Source of the DNA: an uncultured Flavobacteriales bacterium
GTDB lineage: Bacteria; Bacteroidota; Bacteroidia; Flavobacteriales_E; Vicingaceae
Length of the DNA stretch: 64,000 nucleotides
NCBI GenBank assembly: GCA_905479995.1
Contig: CAJQON010000013.1
Location: 1 to 64,000 of the forward strand
Direction of reading: 5' to 3'
Shown here in pieces: positions 10,728 through 21,112 of this stretch. The notes below the pieces were generated by a model that was given only the letters and a program-made list of their open reading frames with translations, was not told the DNA's origin and did no database searches. The translations under genes and the position numbers were made by a program. Within the stretch, counting starts at the first letter, position 1; every line of letters begins with the position of its first letter.

Positions 10728-11471
10728 TTATTCTTTATGGCTAACTAGTGTATCGCCTTGTAATATCGGAACTACATCCGAGAGGTCTTCAGTTAGACAG
10801 TAAATAATATCTTCCTCCATGTTCAACCTACTCAATCTTTTTCGGTGAGAAGATTCTCCCAAAAATCCAAACAAATCATCTTTGGCATTATTATACATAT
10901 CTATAGCCGCCATACTAGAATCTGATAAATTCTGAAATCGTAAGTTTTTAGCTAATTTTTGAGCAACTGCTCCAGCATAAAGCGTATCTTCTAAATTAAA
11001 TCTGCCTTTCCATCCTGCGCAAAGCAATAATACATCCTTATCTAATCGCTCAATGTAATCACAAACAGCTGTTAAGTTTGTAAAAGCACCAATAATAACA
11101 TTATTTGCCTCCTTGGCTATTTCTAATGCTCTAGTTCCGTTGGTTGTTGTTAATACTAAAGATTCTCCAGCAAATCGATCATCTTTAAACATAAGTGGAG
11201 AGTTTCCAAAGTCAAAACCTTCTACTATTTCGGCATTTCGCTCTGCTCCTACTTTATATCCTTTTTGCTTGTAAGTAATGGCTTCTTCAACACTTGTAAC
11301 AGGAATAAGACTCTTTATACCACTTTCAAAAGCAGCACATATAGCCGATGTAGCTCTAAACACATCTATTACTACAACTACACAATCCTTGTTGTCAAAA
11401 TATACAGGAAATAGTTCCGGAGAACAAACCACCTCTACTTTTCTAACGTTTCCTGAAGATATTTCACTCAT
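10728..11471 (-). CDS. comB: 2-phosphosulfolactate phosphatase family protein
   Basis: VVVIDVFRATSAICAAFESG, AERNAEIVEGFDFGNSPL, LTTTNGTRAL; typical ComB motifs. Confidence 0.85.
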   Translation of the reverse strand: MSEISSGNVRKVEVVCSPELFPVYFDNKDCVVVVIDVFRATSAICAAFESGIKSLIPVTSVEEAITYKQKGYKVGAERNAEIVEGFDFGNSPLMFKDDRFAGESLVLTTTNGTRALEIAKEANNVIIGAFTNLTAVCDYIERLDKDVLLLCAGWKGRFNLEDTLYAGAVAQKLAKNLRFQNLSDSSMAAIDMYNNAKDDLFGFLGESSHRKRLSRLNMEEDIIYCLTEDLSDVVPILQGDTLVSHKE

Positions 11472-11564
11472 TTGTTTTGTTTTTAGTGTTTAGTATTTGG
11501 TATTTGGTTTTTAGTGTTTGGCTTTTTATAAAACCACACACCATAAACTATCAACTGTACACCA

Positions 11565-12659
11565 TTACCCTTTATAAAATGGCATTTTAACCACTTTAGC
11601 TTTTATTTGTTTGTTTCTAATAGCAATATAAATTTCGGTATCTGCTTTAGCATTTTCTATGGTAACATATCCCATACCAATAGCTTTACCTAATGATGGA
11701 GCCATCGTTCCTGAAGTTACTATTCCAATGTTAGTACCGTTGACATCAACAATCTCGTAATCATGTCTTGGAATACCTCTTTCCAACAATTCAAAGCCAA
11801 CCAGTTTTTTAGTTACGCCTTCTTCTTTTTGTTTCTTAAGTGCTTCAGAGTTTACAAAATCTTTGGTGAATTTTGTAATCCATCCCAAGCCTGCTTCTAA
11901 AGGAGAAGTGGTATCATTTATGTCGTTTCCATATAAACAAAAACCCATCTCCAACCTTAAAGTATCTCTACAAGCTAAACCAGCCATTTTCATGTCTACA
12001 GCTTTACCCGCTTCTTGTATAGCATTCCAAATTGTTTCAGCATTGGCATTGTCGAAATAAACTTCAAATCCTCCAGCTCCAGTATATCCTGTTGAAGAAA
12101 CAATTACATTATCAACTCCAGCAAAAGTACCTCGCTGAACTGTGTAATACACCATGTCTAAATCCATATTGGTTAATGGCTGTAACATTTTTTGCGCATT
12201 AGGCCCTTGAACTGCCAATAAAGATATACTATCTGATAAGTTTGTAATAGTTACATCGGTAGTATTGTGTTGAGTTACCCAATTCCAATCTTTATCCAAG
12301 TTAGCTCCATTTACAACTAACATGTACTCTTCTTCACCCAATTGGTAAACCAACAAATCATCCACTATTCCACCATCATTGTTTGGAAAACAAGAGTATT
12401 GTACTTTTCCAACCGACAATTTGGATACATCATTAGAGGTAATTCGCTGAATAAATTCTAAGGCTCCTTCTCCAGTCACCATAAATTCGCCCATATGCGA
12501 AACATCAAAAACACCAACATTACTTCTAACATTTAAATGCTCTTCAGTTAAACCGGTATATTGCAAAGGCATGTTAAATCCTGCAAAAGGAACCATTTTG
12601 GCACCCAAATCAATGTGCTTTTGTTTTAAAGCTATATCTTTTATTTCTGCTACTTCCAT
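11565..12659 (-). CDS. gcvT: Glycine cleavage system aminomethyltransferase (T protein)
   Basis: [54 protein letters not shown]-type C-terminus. Confidence 0.96.
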   Translation of the reverse strand: MEVAEIKDIALKQKHIDLGAKMVPFAGFNMPLQYTGLTEEHLNVRSNVGVFDVSHMGEFMVTGEGALEFIQRITSNDVSKLSVGKVQYSCFPNNDGGIVDDLLVYQLGEEEYMLVVNGANLDKDWNWVTQHNTTDVTITNLSDSISLLAVQGPNAQKMLQPLTNMDLDMVYYTVQRGTFAGVDNVIVSSTGYTGAGGFEVYFDNANAETIWNAIQEAGKAVDMKMAGLACRDTLRLEMGFCLYGNDINDTTSPLEAGLGWITKFTKDFVNSEALKKQKEEGVTKKLVGFELLERGIPRHDYEIVDVNGTNIGIVTSGTMAPSLGKAIGMGYVTIENAKADTEIYIAIRNKQIKAKVVKMPFYKG

Positions 12660-12765
12660 ACATTTAGTTTTAAGAGTAACAAATGTATTAATAAGTTGGT
12701 GTTATGAGAAAGCATTTGACCTTTTTATTTATAGTATAACATTCTATTAATATGCGCTTAATTAT

Positions 12766-12773
12766 TATCTTTG
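12766..12773 (+). promoter_or_regulatory. Candidate Bacteroidota -7 element (TATCTTTG) upstream of the CapD/FlaA1-like gene
   Basis: Exact match to the TAnnTTTG consensus, 17 bp before the ATG; no clear -33 element. Confidence 0.4.
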
Positions 12774-12789
12774 AAAAAACACTCGTTGA

Positions 12790-14658
12790 ATGATATTTAG
12801 AGGCCGTAATACACCACGTTGGATTATCTTTTTTATTGATTTATTCATTGTGGTACTCTCTATTATAGCAGCTTACCTGGTTCGTTTTAACTTCAATGTT
12901 CCTACTATAGAAATTGATTCCTTACCGCTTATTTTTTCTATTATTATTGCCGTTAGGTCTATCTCTTATTTAATTGCCAAAATTTATTCAGGCATTATAC
13001 GATACACGAGTAGCAAAGACAGCGAACGTATTTTTATAACCCTAAGTATTGGTAGTGCTGTTTTGGTTCTTATTAATGGACTAAGTTATTTTATTGGTGA
13101 CAACAAGTTTATTGTCCCATTTTCTATTATTATAATTGAGTATTTAGTTACTCTTTTTGCCATGGTTTTTTCTAGGGTATTTGTAAAAGTAATTTATGCA
13201 GAATACACCAACCAAACGAAAGAAAAAACAGCAGTTTTAATTTTTGGTGCTGGAGAAGCTGGTATTATATCAAAAAACTCATTAGACAAAGACACCAGTA
13301 TAAAATATAAGGTGGTAGCATTCATTGATGACGACAAAAAGGTTGCTGGTAAAAAATTACAGCAGATACCTATTGTTCATAGTGATAAATTAAATGAAAC
13401 GTTGCAAAACAATGAAGTTGACCATTTAATTGTTGCCATCCAAAACTTACCGAGTAAGCGCCTCAATGAAATAACTGAAATCTGTTTAAAATACAATGTA
13501 AAGGTTTTAACAGTACCTCCTGTTAGCAAGTGGATTAATGGAGAGTTGAGCTTTAAACAAATTAAGCAAGTAAAAATTGAAGACTTATTAGGTCGGACTC
13601 AAATTAAATTAGACGAAAAATCAACGGCACAACAATTGGCAGGTAAAACCATATTAATTACTGGTGCCGCAGGTTCTATTGGAAGTGAAATTGTACGACA
13701 AGTAGTAAAGTACAGTCCTAAAAAAGTAGTATTAGTAGACCAAGCCGAATCTCCTTTATATGAAATAGAGTTTGAAATAAACCAAAAGCGTACCGGTAAA
13801 ATTTGTGAAGTTGTTGTTGGTGATATTAGAAGTAAAGAAAGAATGCAAAATGTGTTTGAATCTTTTAAACCCAATATTGTCTATCATGCTGCTGCTTATA
13901 AGCATGTTCCTTTAATGGAAGAAAATCCATCGGAAGCTATTTTAACCAATGTGCTTGGAACAAAAACCATTGCCGATTTAGCAGTTGAATATAAAGCAGA
14001 ACGTTTTGTAATGGTAAGTACCGATAAGGCTGTTAATCCAACAAACGTAATGGGCGCTTCAAAACGTATTGCCGAAATATATACCCAATCGCTAAACGAA
14101 ACTGTTAGTACCGACTTTATTACTACCCGATTTGGCAATGTGCTCGGATCAAATGGCTCTGTAATTCCATTATTTAGAAAACAAATTGAACAAGGTGGCC
14201 CTTTAACAGTTACCGATCCAGAAATAACCCGTTATTTTATGACCATCCCAGAAGCTTGTCAATTGGTATTGGAAGCTGGATCGATTGGAAATGGTGGCGA
14301 AATTTATGTCTTTGATATGGGCCAGTCTGTTAAAATTGTTGACTTAGCCAAAAAGATGATTAAGCTTTCTGGATTAGAATTAGGCAAAGACATTCAAATA
14401 GTATTTAGTGGTTTACGTCCTGGCGAAAAGTTATATGAAGAGCTCCTTAATAATAAGGAAGATACACTCCCTACCACAAACGATCAAATTATGGTAGCTC
14501 AAGTAAAAACCTACGATTCAGGAATAGTAAATACCAAAATTTCTGACTTAATTAACTTGTTTAACAATCAAGACAACATGGCAATTGTAGGTGCTATGAA
14601 GGATTTAGTTCCTGAATTTAAAAGTAAAAATTCTGTTTACGAGAAGTTAGATCGTTAA
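12790..14658 (+). CDS. Membrane-anchored nucleoside-diphosphate-sugar epimerase/dehydratase (CapD/WbpM/FlaA1-like)
   Basis: N-terminal TM helices; ILITGAAGSIGSEIVRQ; YHAAAYKHVPLMEENP; RFGNVLGSNGSVIPLF; SGLRPGEKLYEELL. Confidence 0.93.
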   Translation: MIFRGRNTPRWIIFFIDLFIVVLSIIAAYLVRFNFNVPTIEIDSLPLIFSIIIAVRSISYLIAKIYSGIIRYTSSKDSERIFITLSIGSAVLVLINGLSYFIGDNKFIVPFSIIIIEYLVTLFAMVFSRVFVKVIYAEYTNQTKEKTAVLIFGAGEAGIISKNSLDKDTSIKYKVVAFIDDDKKVAGKKLQQIPIVHSDKLNETLQNNEVDHLIVAIQNLPSKRLNEITEICLKYNVKVLTVPPVSKWINGELSFKQIKQVKIEDLLGRTQIKLDEKSTAQQLAGKTILITGAAGSIGSEIVRQVVKYSPKKVVLVDQAESPLYEIEFEINQKRTGKICEVVVGDIRSKERMQNVFESFKPNIVYHAAAYKHVPLMEENPSEAILTNVLGTKTIADLAVEYKAERFVMVSTDKAVNPTNVMGASKRIAEIYTQSLNETVSTDFITTRFGNVLGSNGSVIPLFRKQIEQGGPLTVTDPEITRYFMTIPEACQLVLEAGSIGNGGEIYVFDMGQSVKIVDLAKKMIKLSGLELGKDIQIVFSGLRPGEKLYEELLNNKEDTLPTTNDQIMVAQVKTYDSGIVNTKISDLINLFNNQDNMAIVGAMKDLVPEFKSKNSVYEKLDR

Positions 14659-14727
14659 GAGAAAATTTAAGTAATAATTAATTATTTTTACAACTCAAAT
14701 TTTAATAATCACACAAAAATATATAAC

Positions 14728-16353
14728 ATGGCAAATGCATTTTTTATACCGCCAGCTGCGGTAAACGAACCAATTTTAAGTTATGCTCCAGGTAGTCCTG
14801 AAAAAGAAGACCTTTTAGCTGCTGTTGCAGAATTAAGAGCAAAACAAATTGATGCACCAATGGTAATTGGAGGCAAAGAAGTAAGAACAGGAAATACGGT
14901 AAGTATGCATCCTCCTTATGAACATGCACATAACCTGGGTAGTTTCCATATGGGTAATGCTAGCCATGTACAAGATGCTATTGATGCTGCATTAGCTGCT
15001 CGAGAAAAATGGGCAAACACACCTTGGCAAGATAGAGCTGCTATCTTTTTAAAATGTGCCGAGCTTTTAGCTGGCCCTTTTAGAGCTAAAATGAACGCTG
15101 CAACAATGCTTTGTCAGAGTAAAAATGCTTTTCAAGCAGAAATTGATGCTGCATGTGAGCTAATTGATTTTTTAAGGTTTAATGTTCAGTATATGGCCGA
15201 TATTTATGCTGAACAACCAGAATCTGGCGAAGGAGTTTGGAATAGATTAGAGTACCGTCCTTTAGAAGGTTTTGTATTTGCTATTACTCCTTTTAACTTT
15301 ACTGCTATTGCTGCCAACTTATGTGCTGCACCAGCAATGATGGGTAACACTATTGTATGGAAGCCATCTGACACTCAAATATATTCTGCTCAAGTAATTA
15401 TGGAATTGTTCCAAACTGCTGGTTTACCAGACGGTGTAATAAACTTGGTTTACTGTGATGGTCCTGAAGCTGGAGATGTTGTATTTAAAAATCCAAATTT
15501 TGCTGGCTTACACTTTACAGGATCTACTGGAGTATTTAAACACATTTGGAAAGAAATAGGAACTAACATTGATAAATTTAAAACTTATCCTCGTATCGTT
15601 GGTGAAACTGGTGGTAAGGATTTTATTATGGCGCATAAGTCATCTGTACCAGCACAAGTTGCAACTGGAATTATTAGAGGTTCATTTGAATTTCAAGGTC
15701 AAAAATGTTCGGCTTCTTCAAGAGCTTATCTTCCTTCTAACTTGTCTGACGAAATTTTAGATATTGTGAAAAGAGAAGTAGCTACGATAAAAGTAGGAAC
15801 TCCAGAAGATTTTGGAAATTATGTAAACGCTGTTATTGATGAAAAAAGCTTTGATAATATTGCGGGTTACATTGACTTTATAAAAACACAAGACGATGCA
15901 GAAATTATTTGCGGTGGTGGTTATGATAAATCTGTAGGATATTTTGTTGAACCAACAGTAGTTTTAACAACTAACCCCAAATTTAGAACCATGTGTGAAG
16001 AAATTTTTGGGCCTGTTGTTACCATTTATGTTTACGATGAAGACAAATATGAAGAAACGTTAGAATTAATTGATCAGACATCTGATTATGCTTTAACAGG
16101 ATCAATTTTTGCTACTTGTAGATATGCCATTGGTACTGCTACTGACAAGTTACAAAACGCTGCTGGAAACTTTTACATAAACGACAAGCCTACTGGTGCT
16201 GTTGTTGGTCAGCAACCATTTGGAGGAGCTAGAGGCTCTGGAACAAATGACAAAGCTGGTTCTTACTTAAACTTAGTTAGATGGGTTAGCCCAAGAACAT
16301 TTAAGGAAACATTAGTTACACCAACAGATTACAGATACCCGTATTTGGGATAA
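14728..16353 (+). CDS. pruA: 1-pyrroline-5-carboxylate dehydrogenase
   Basis: ITPFNFTAIAANL, FTGSTGVFKHIWKEIG, GETGGKDFIMAH, FEFQGQKCSASSRAY, QPFGGARGSGTNDKAG. Confidence 0.96.
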   Translation: MANAFFIPPAAVNEPILSYAPGSPEKEDLLAAVAELRAKQIDAPMVIGGKEVRTGNTVSMHPPYEHAHNLGSFHMGNASHVQDAIDAALAAREKWANTPWQDRAAIFLKCAELLAGPFRAKMNAATMLCQSKNAFQAEIDAACELIDFLRFNVQYMADIYAEQPESGEGVWNRLEYRPLEGFVFAITPFNFTAIAANLCAAPAMMGNTIVWKPSDTQIYSAQVIMELFQTAGLPDGVINLVYCDGPEAGDVVFKNPNFAGLHFTGSTGVFKHIWKEIGTNIDKFKTYPRIVGETGGKDFIMAHKSSVPAQVATGIIRGSFEFQGQKCSASSRAYLPSNLSDEILDIVKREVATIKVGTPEDFGNYVNAVIDEKSFDNIAGYIDFIKTQDDAEIICGGGYDKSVGYFVEPTVVLTTNPKFRTMCEEIFGPVVTIYVYDEDKYEETLELIDQTSDYALTGSIFATCRYAIGTATDKLQNAAGNFYINDKPTGAVVGQQPFGGARGSGTNDKAGSYLNLVRWVSPRTFKETLVTPTDYRYPYLG

Positions 16354-16378
16354 TACACAAACACTTAAAAAATTAACA

Positions 16379-17035
16379 ATGATGATTAAGAATATATTTT
16401 TACCACTTTCTATTTTTGCTGCAGTTACATTATCATCTTGTGGTGGTAATGATGTAACAGAAACTGCAACTAACGTTGAGAACAATGCCGAAGAAACGTG
16501 TTTCTACAGTTATGAAGAAGGTTCTGCTACGGTTCGTTTTACAGCTTTTAAAACAACTGAGAAAATAGGTGTTGGTGGACAGTTTGACCAAGTAAATGTT
16601 ACAGCTGGAGAAAAGTCTACCAAAATTACTGATGTATTAAACACCATTAAGTTTAACATTAAAACTGGAAGCGTTAATACCAATGATGAAGGTAGAGATG
16701 CAAAACTGGTTGAATTCTTTTTTGGAAAAATGAATGAAACCGATATGATTCTTGGTCAGGTTAAAGCTACTACTGGAGATAACACTGCTGGTGTTTGCAC
16801 TTTTTACTTAACCCTTAACGGAGTTGAAAAAGAAGTTGCTATGGATTATACCGTAACAGATGACAACATAAAGTTAAGTGGAGCAATAGATTTAACTGAC
16901 TTTAATGGATTAGAAGCAGTGGAATCTATAAATACTGCTTGTAAAGCATTGCATACCGGAGCAGATGGCGTTAGCAAAACATGGCCAAATGTTGACCTCG
17001 TTATTGAAGCGAAGTTGACCAAAGATTGCCATTAA
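16379..17035 (+). CDS. YceI-like family lipoprotein
   Basis: Lipobox SSCGG; FTAFKTTEKIGVGGQFDQV; C-terminal VDLVIEAKLTKDCH. Confidence 0.7.
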   Translation: MMIKNIFLPLSIFAAVTLSSCGGNDVTETATNVENNAEETCFYSYEEGSATVRFTAFKTTEKIGVGGQFDQVNVTAGEKSTKITDVLNTIKFNIKTGSVNTNDEGRDAKLVEFFFGKMNETDMILGQVKATTGDNTAGVCTFYLTLNGVEKEVAMDYTVTDDNIKLSGAIDLTDFNGLEAVESINTACKALHTGADGVSKTWPNVDLVIEAKLTKDCH

Positions 17036-17068
17036 AGCTTAATCGCTTTTTTAAGAATGATCAAATTA

Positions 17069-17099
17069 ACCCGAAGAGGAATTCCTCTTCGGGTTTTTT
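17069..17099 (+). terminator. Rho-independent terminator
   Basis: ACCCGAAGAGG-AATT-CCTCTTCGGGT followed by TTTTT. Confidence 0.85.
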
Positions 17100-17214
17100 G
17101 TGTTTAATAATAAGTGATTCAAATGGTTTTCGGTAAATAATTATAAGCCTTGACTTCATTATCCGATCAATTTCATTGCTTCTCTTATTTTGGAAAGACA
17201 TTAGTGACAAACAA

Positions 17215-17252
17215 GTTCTCGATAAAACCGCCAGCTGGCGGATGACTCGAAC
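17215..17252 (+). repeat. REP/BIME-like palindromic repeat, copy A
   Basis: GTTCTCGATAAAA-CCGCCAGCTGGCGG-ATGACTCGAAC; same outer arms as copies B-D. Confidence 0.75.
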
Positions 17253-17331
17253 AGACAACCATCGATACAATTCAGAGATCTCGTTCATTCAACCTGACAG
17301 CACAATGAAGACTATCAATAAAAAGCTGTCC

Positions 17332-17373
17332 GTTCGAGTGTTTTGAATTTTTCATTCAAAACGTATCGAGAAC
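17332..17373 (-). repeat. REP/BIME-like palindromic repeat, copy B (inverted relative to A)
   Basis: GTTCGAGTG-TTTTGAA-tttttca-TTCAAAA-CGTATCGAGAAC. Confidence 0.8.
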
Positions 17374-17537
17374 TCAACAACTTTAATCAAAAACAACCAT
17401 ATTCTTTTTTCTGTGCAGTATTTGTGCAGTCAACAAATTTCATTATGCATTTTTTTCCAATGAATATTGTAAGTAAATAATATCAATCTACCCAATTACA
17501 CTTATTCAACCCTATACACCAACCAAATAACCCTGAA

Positions 17538-19166
17538 ATGTCCCTTCAAATATTCCCAAAAAACAGACTACAAAAATGTAAAACTGGTATTCTAGCAATT
17601 TTCCTTTTAACAACTCAACTTGGTTCTTCCCAAAACATTGTCATTAATGGCGATTTTGAAAACCATTCCTCTCTTCCAGTAATGTTTAGTGAATGGTACA
17701 AATGTAACAACTGGACAAACGCAAATAATTGCCCAACACCCAGCTCTCCATGTCCTACACCAGATTACTTTCATACGCTTGGTGGAGGAGATGTTAGATT
17801 ACCAAACTCTTTATTTGCAACGGTTACTCCATTTTCAGGCGATGCAATTATGGGCTTCGCAACCTCTGTTGACTTTGTACCTGAATATCGTGAATACATC
17901 TCCGCTCAATTGTCTACCCCTATGCTTGTTGGTAAACAATATCAAGTTTCATTTGCACTAACAAACGGCAACTCTAGCCACCTTTGCGGAAATAGCTCTG
18001 ATCATCTTGGCATACAGTTTTCTGTATCACCACTACTCCAATTAGGCTCAGGAAACATTGGAGGGATACCTCAAATAGAAATCCCCGGACAAGTTTGGTC
18101 TACCAATTGGACAGCGTATTCATTCAATTTTACAGCAGATTCAACTTACAATCACCTTTTAATTGGCAATTGCTACAATGATGCTTCCACTACTACAAAA
18201 GTAGAAATTAGTACCTCTTCAAAATGTGCCTATTATTTTATTGATAAAATAGAAATTGTTCCACTAATTGAAATACAGATAACTGGTGACTCCGCTATTT
18301 GTTTAGGTGATTCAACCACATTAGTTGCACGCAATGATACTGTTTTATCTTGGGCTGATAGCCTAAGCCCTAATTTAATTATTGCTACCGATTCTATATT
18401 AACTGTTGCTCCAACCAATACAACTACATACCTAGTTTATGGCACAAACGACACTGCTTCTTTCACTGTAAATGTTTATAATCCATCATTAAAAGAGTTT
18501 GGCAATGACACAACTCTATGCCAAGGAGACATTTTAAAACTAGATGTAACACAACCAAACGCTAATTATCTGTGGCAAGACAATTCAACCAAACCTACTT
18601 TTAGTACCACCCAACAAGGAACTTATTGGGTGGAAGTTAATGTGAATAATTGCAGTTCAACGGACACTATAAATGTAAACTACAATCCATTACCTTACAT
18701 ATACTTGGGTAATGACACTACACTATGCCATGGAGAAATCCTAAAACTAGATGCTACTACACCAAGTGCGATTTATCTGTGGCAAGATAATACTAGCAAA
18801 CCTACTTTTAATGTTTTTGAACAAGGAACTTATTGGCTAGAATTAACAGTAAACAATTGTAGCATAACTGATGTTATTACTATTGAAATAGAAGAATGTG
18901 ATATCGTGTTTGAAATGCCAAACGTATTTACTCCCAACCATGATGGCATGAATGATTTACTCGTTCCTATAAAAAGCAAAGGAATAGTTTCTATACGAAC
19001 CAATATATACAACAGATGGGGAAACAAAATTTTTGAAACCACTAATCCATTAATTGAATGGAATGCTCAAAACGTTAATGGTGGCACCTATTTCTGGATT
19101 ATTTACTATACTGACATTAACGGGAACGAAAACGAACTAAACGGTTACTTTACAATAATAAAATAA
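17538..19166 (+). CDS. T9SS type B sorting-domain (gliding-motility C-terminal) secreted protein with two Ig-like repeats
   Basis: Signal peptide; duplicated LGNDTTLC.GEILKLD...YLWQDN...GTYW; C-terminal VFTPNHDGMNDLL...YNRWGNKIFET...GGTYFW. Confidence 0.85.
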   Translation: MSLQIFPKNRLQKCKTGILAIFLLTTQLGSSQNIVINGDFENHSSLPVMFSEWYKCNNWTNANNCPTPSSPCPTPDYFHTLGGGDVRLPNSLFATVTPFSGDAIMGFATSVDFVPEYREYISAQLSTPMLVGKQYQVSFALTNGNSSHLCGNSSDHLGIQFSVSPLLQLGSGNIGGIPQIEIPGQVWSTNWTAYSFNFTADSTYNHLLIGNCYNDASTTTKVEISTSSKCAYYFIDKIEIVPLIEIQITGDSAICLGDSTTLVARNDTVLSWADSLSPNLIIATDSILTVAPTNTTTYLVYGTNDTASFTVNVYNPSLKEFGNDTTLCQGDILKLDVTQPNANYLWQDNSTKPTFSTTQQGTYWVEVNVNNCSSTDTINVNYNPLPYIYLGNDTTLCHGEILKLDATTPSAIYLWQDNTSKPTFNVFEQGTYWLELTVNNCSITDVITIEIEECDIVFEMPNVFTPNHDGMNDLLVPIKSKGIVSIRTNIYNRWGNKIFETTNPLIEWNAQNVNGGTYFWIIYYTDINGNENELNGYFTIIK

Positions 19167-19181
19167 TCCAACTAATTACAC

Positions 19182-19214
19182 AAAAAATCCTGCACCAATG
19201 GTGCAGGATTTTTT
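19182..19214. terminator. Bidirectional Rho-independent terminator between convergent genes
   Basis: AAAAAATCCTGCACCAATGGTGCAGGATTTTTT. Confidence 0.9.
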
Positions 19215-19233
19215 CATTATTTATTCTATATAA

Positions 19234-20316
19234 TTAGATTTTATAAATCCAATTGTGTGTATCCTCTACTCTACCACGCTTAATATCTTGTAGCAATTGG
19301 TCCACTTCATTAGAAAGCACTCTAATATCAACTGCTGGCAATTCATACTTAACATCTTCAAAGGTAATACTGGCAATTTGAGCTATTGTAGCTGCAGTAC
19401 CTGTTCCAAATGCATCTTTTAATGTTCCGTTTTTAGCAGCTTCAATTACTTCTTTAACAGAAACTCTTCTTTCTTCTACTTTTACACCTAATTCTTTCGA
19501 TAGCGTTAAAACGCTATCTCTAGTAATTCCTGCTAATGTAGTTTTTAAGTTTAAGTTTGGAGTAATTAGTGTATCACCAATGTGAAACATAATGTTCATT
19601 GTACCCGATTCTTCTATGTATTCATGAGAGCTAGCATCCGTCCAGATTAATTGCATGTAACCTTGTTCCTGTCCTATTTTAGCAGGCAATAACGCTGCAG
19701 CATAATTTCCTGCTGCTTTAGCAAATCCAACCCCACCTTCAGTAGCTCTACTAAACTCAGTTTCTATTTTTACATCTACTGGATCACCGTAATAAGCATT
19801 TACTGGAGAAGTAAAAATCATAAATTTATATTCCGTAGCAGGCCTAACGCCTAAAAGTTCTTCGCTCGCAAAAAGATAAGGTCTAATGTATAACGAACAC
19901 CCTTCTATTGCAGGTACCCAATCCGAATCTATTTCAATGAGTTGCTTTAACCCCTCCATAAATAACGCTTCTGGAATTTCTGGCATACACAATCGAGCTG
20001 CCGATTTGTTTATTCTTTTGGCATTTTGTTCTGGTCTGAATAAATAAATATCACCCTCTTCATTCTTATACGCTTTCATTCCTTCAAAAACAGATTGACC
20101 GTAATGTATAGCTGCACAAGCAGGACTTAATTGAATTGGAGCGTAAGGCTCAATTCTTAAGTTTTGCCATTCCCCATCCTTATAATCTGCTGTAAACATA
20201 TGGTCAGAAAATTGCTTTCCAAACGTTATGTTTTCAAAATCTACCTGATCAATTTTAGAATGCTCTCTTTTATTAATTTCTATATTACTTACAATATCCA
20301 TAATCATATTCCCCAT
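19234..20316 (-). CDS. ilvE: Branched-chain amino acid aminotransferase
   Basis: IHYGQSVFEGMKAYKNEEGDIYLFRPEQNAKRINKSAARLCMP; SGTMNIMFHIGDTLITP; ITRDSVLTLSKELG. Confidence 0.95.
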   Translation of the reverse strand: MGNMIMDIVSNIEINKREHSKIDQVDFENITFGKQFSDHMFTADYKDGEWQNLRIEPYAPIQLSPACAAIHYGQSVFEGMKAYKNEEGDIYLFRPEQNAKRINKSAARLCMPEIPEALFMEGLKQLIEIDSDWVPAIEGCSLYIRPYLFASEELLGVRPATEYKFMIFTSPVNAYYGDPVDVKIETEFSRATEGGVGFAKAAGNYAAALLPAKIGQEQGYMQLIWTDASSHEYIEESGTMNIMFHIGDTLITPNLNLKTTLAGITRDSVLTLSKELGVKVEERRVSVKEVIEAAKNGTLKDAFGTGTAATIAQIASITFEDVKYELPAVDIRVLSNEVDQLLQDIKRGRVEDTHNWIYKI

Positions 20317-20425
20317 TTTTTGTGCGGATTATAAAATTACCAATTTTCATTGGCTTATTTATAAATGAAACCCTTTATTATCAGGATTTCTTAACATGAA
20401 AAAAGGTGAAGAAATTGGAATAAAA

Positions 20426-21112
20426 TCAGTCTATTTTAGCACAAACATAGTCCAAAGCCAACGCTAATTGTTCTGCTGGAGTAATGTTAGAATTATCAAT
20501 CACTATAGCATCTTTGGCCTGAATAAGTGGATTTTCAGTTCTACTGGTATCATCCATATCTCTAGATGTAATATTGTTTAATACCTCTTCAAATGAAGTT
20601 GTATCTCCTTTGGCTTGTAATTCATTGAATCTACGCTGTGCTCTAATTTTATAATCGGCAGTCATAAATATTTTTAGTTCGGCCTCTGGAAAAACAACGG
20701 TACCTATATCTCTCCCATCCATAATTAAACCTTTGGACTTGCCCATTTCGCGTTGTAACTCTACTAATTTGGCTCTTACTGCTTTAATTTGAGCAATTTT
20801 ACTTACATGATTAGATACTTCTAACCCTCTTATTTCTGATTCGATGTTTACATCATTTAAAAAGGTTTCGGATTTATTGTTGGTTGAATTGTAGTTAAAT
20901 TTCACTTTTACATTAGGCAATACCGCAACTAACCCAATCTCATTAACGCTGTTATTAGCTATTAAGTTATTTCTTAAAGCAAATAAAGTAATGGCTCTAT
21001 ACATTGCCCCTGTATCTATATAAATATAGTTGAGTTTTTTAGCCATTTCTTTAGCCATGGTACTTTTACCACAAGATGAGTAGCCATCTATTGCAATAAT
21101 AATCTTATTCAC
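20426..21112 (-). CDS. cmk: Cytidylate kinase
   Basis: IIIAIDGYSSCGKSTMAKEMAKKLNYIYIDTGAMYRA; GLIMDGRDIGTVVFPEAELKIFMTA. Confidence 0.96.
   Translation of the reverse strand: MNKIIIAIDGYSSCGKSTMAKEMAKKLNYIYIDTGAMYRAITLFALRNNLIANNSVNEIGLVAVLPNVKVKFNYNSTNNKSETFLNDVNIESEIRGLEVSNHVSKIAQIKAVRAKLVELQREMGKSKGLIMDGRDIGTVVFPEAELKIFMTADYKIRAQRRFNELQAKGDTTSFEEVLNNITSRDMDDTSRTENPLIQAKDAIVIDNSNITPAEQLALALDYVCAKID

Noticed and set aside
11475-11560. TTTAGTGTTTAGTATTTGGTATTTGG low-complexity intergenic stretch
   Set aside because: Simple degenerate repetition in a short spacer, with no structure beyond composition.
18484-18890. Two tandem approximately 75-aa repeats in the T9SS type B protein
   Set aside because: Ordinary Ig-like repeat duplication common in adhesin-like Bacteroidota secreted proteins.
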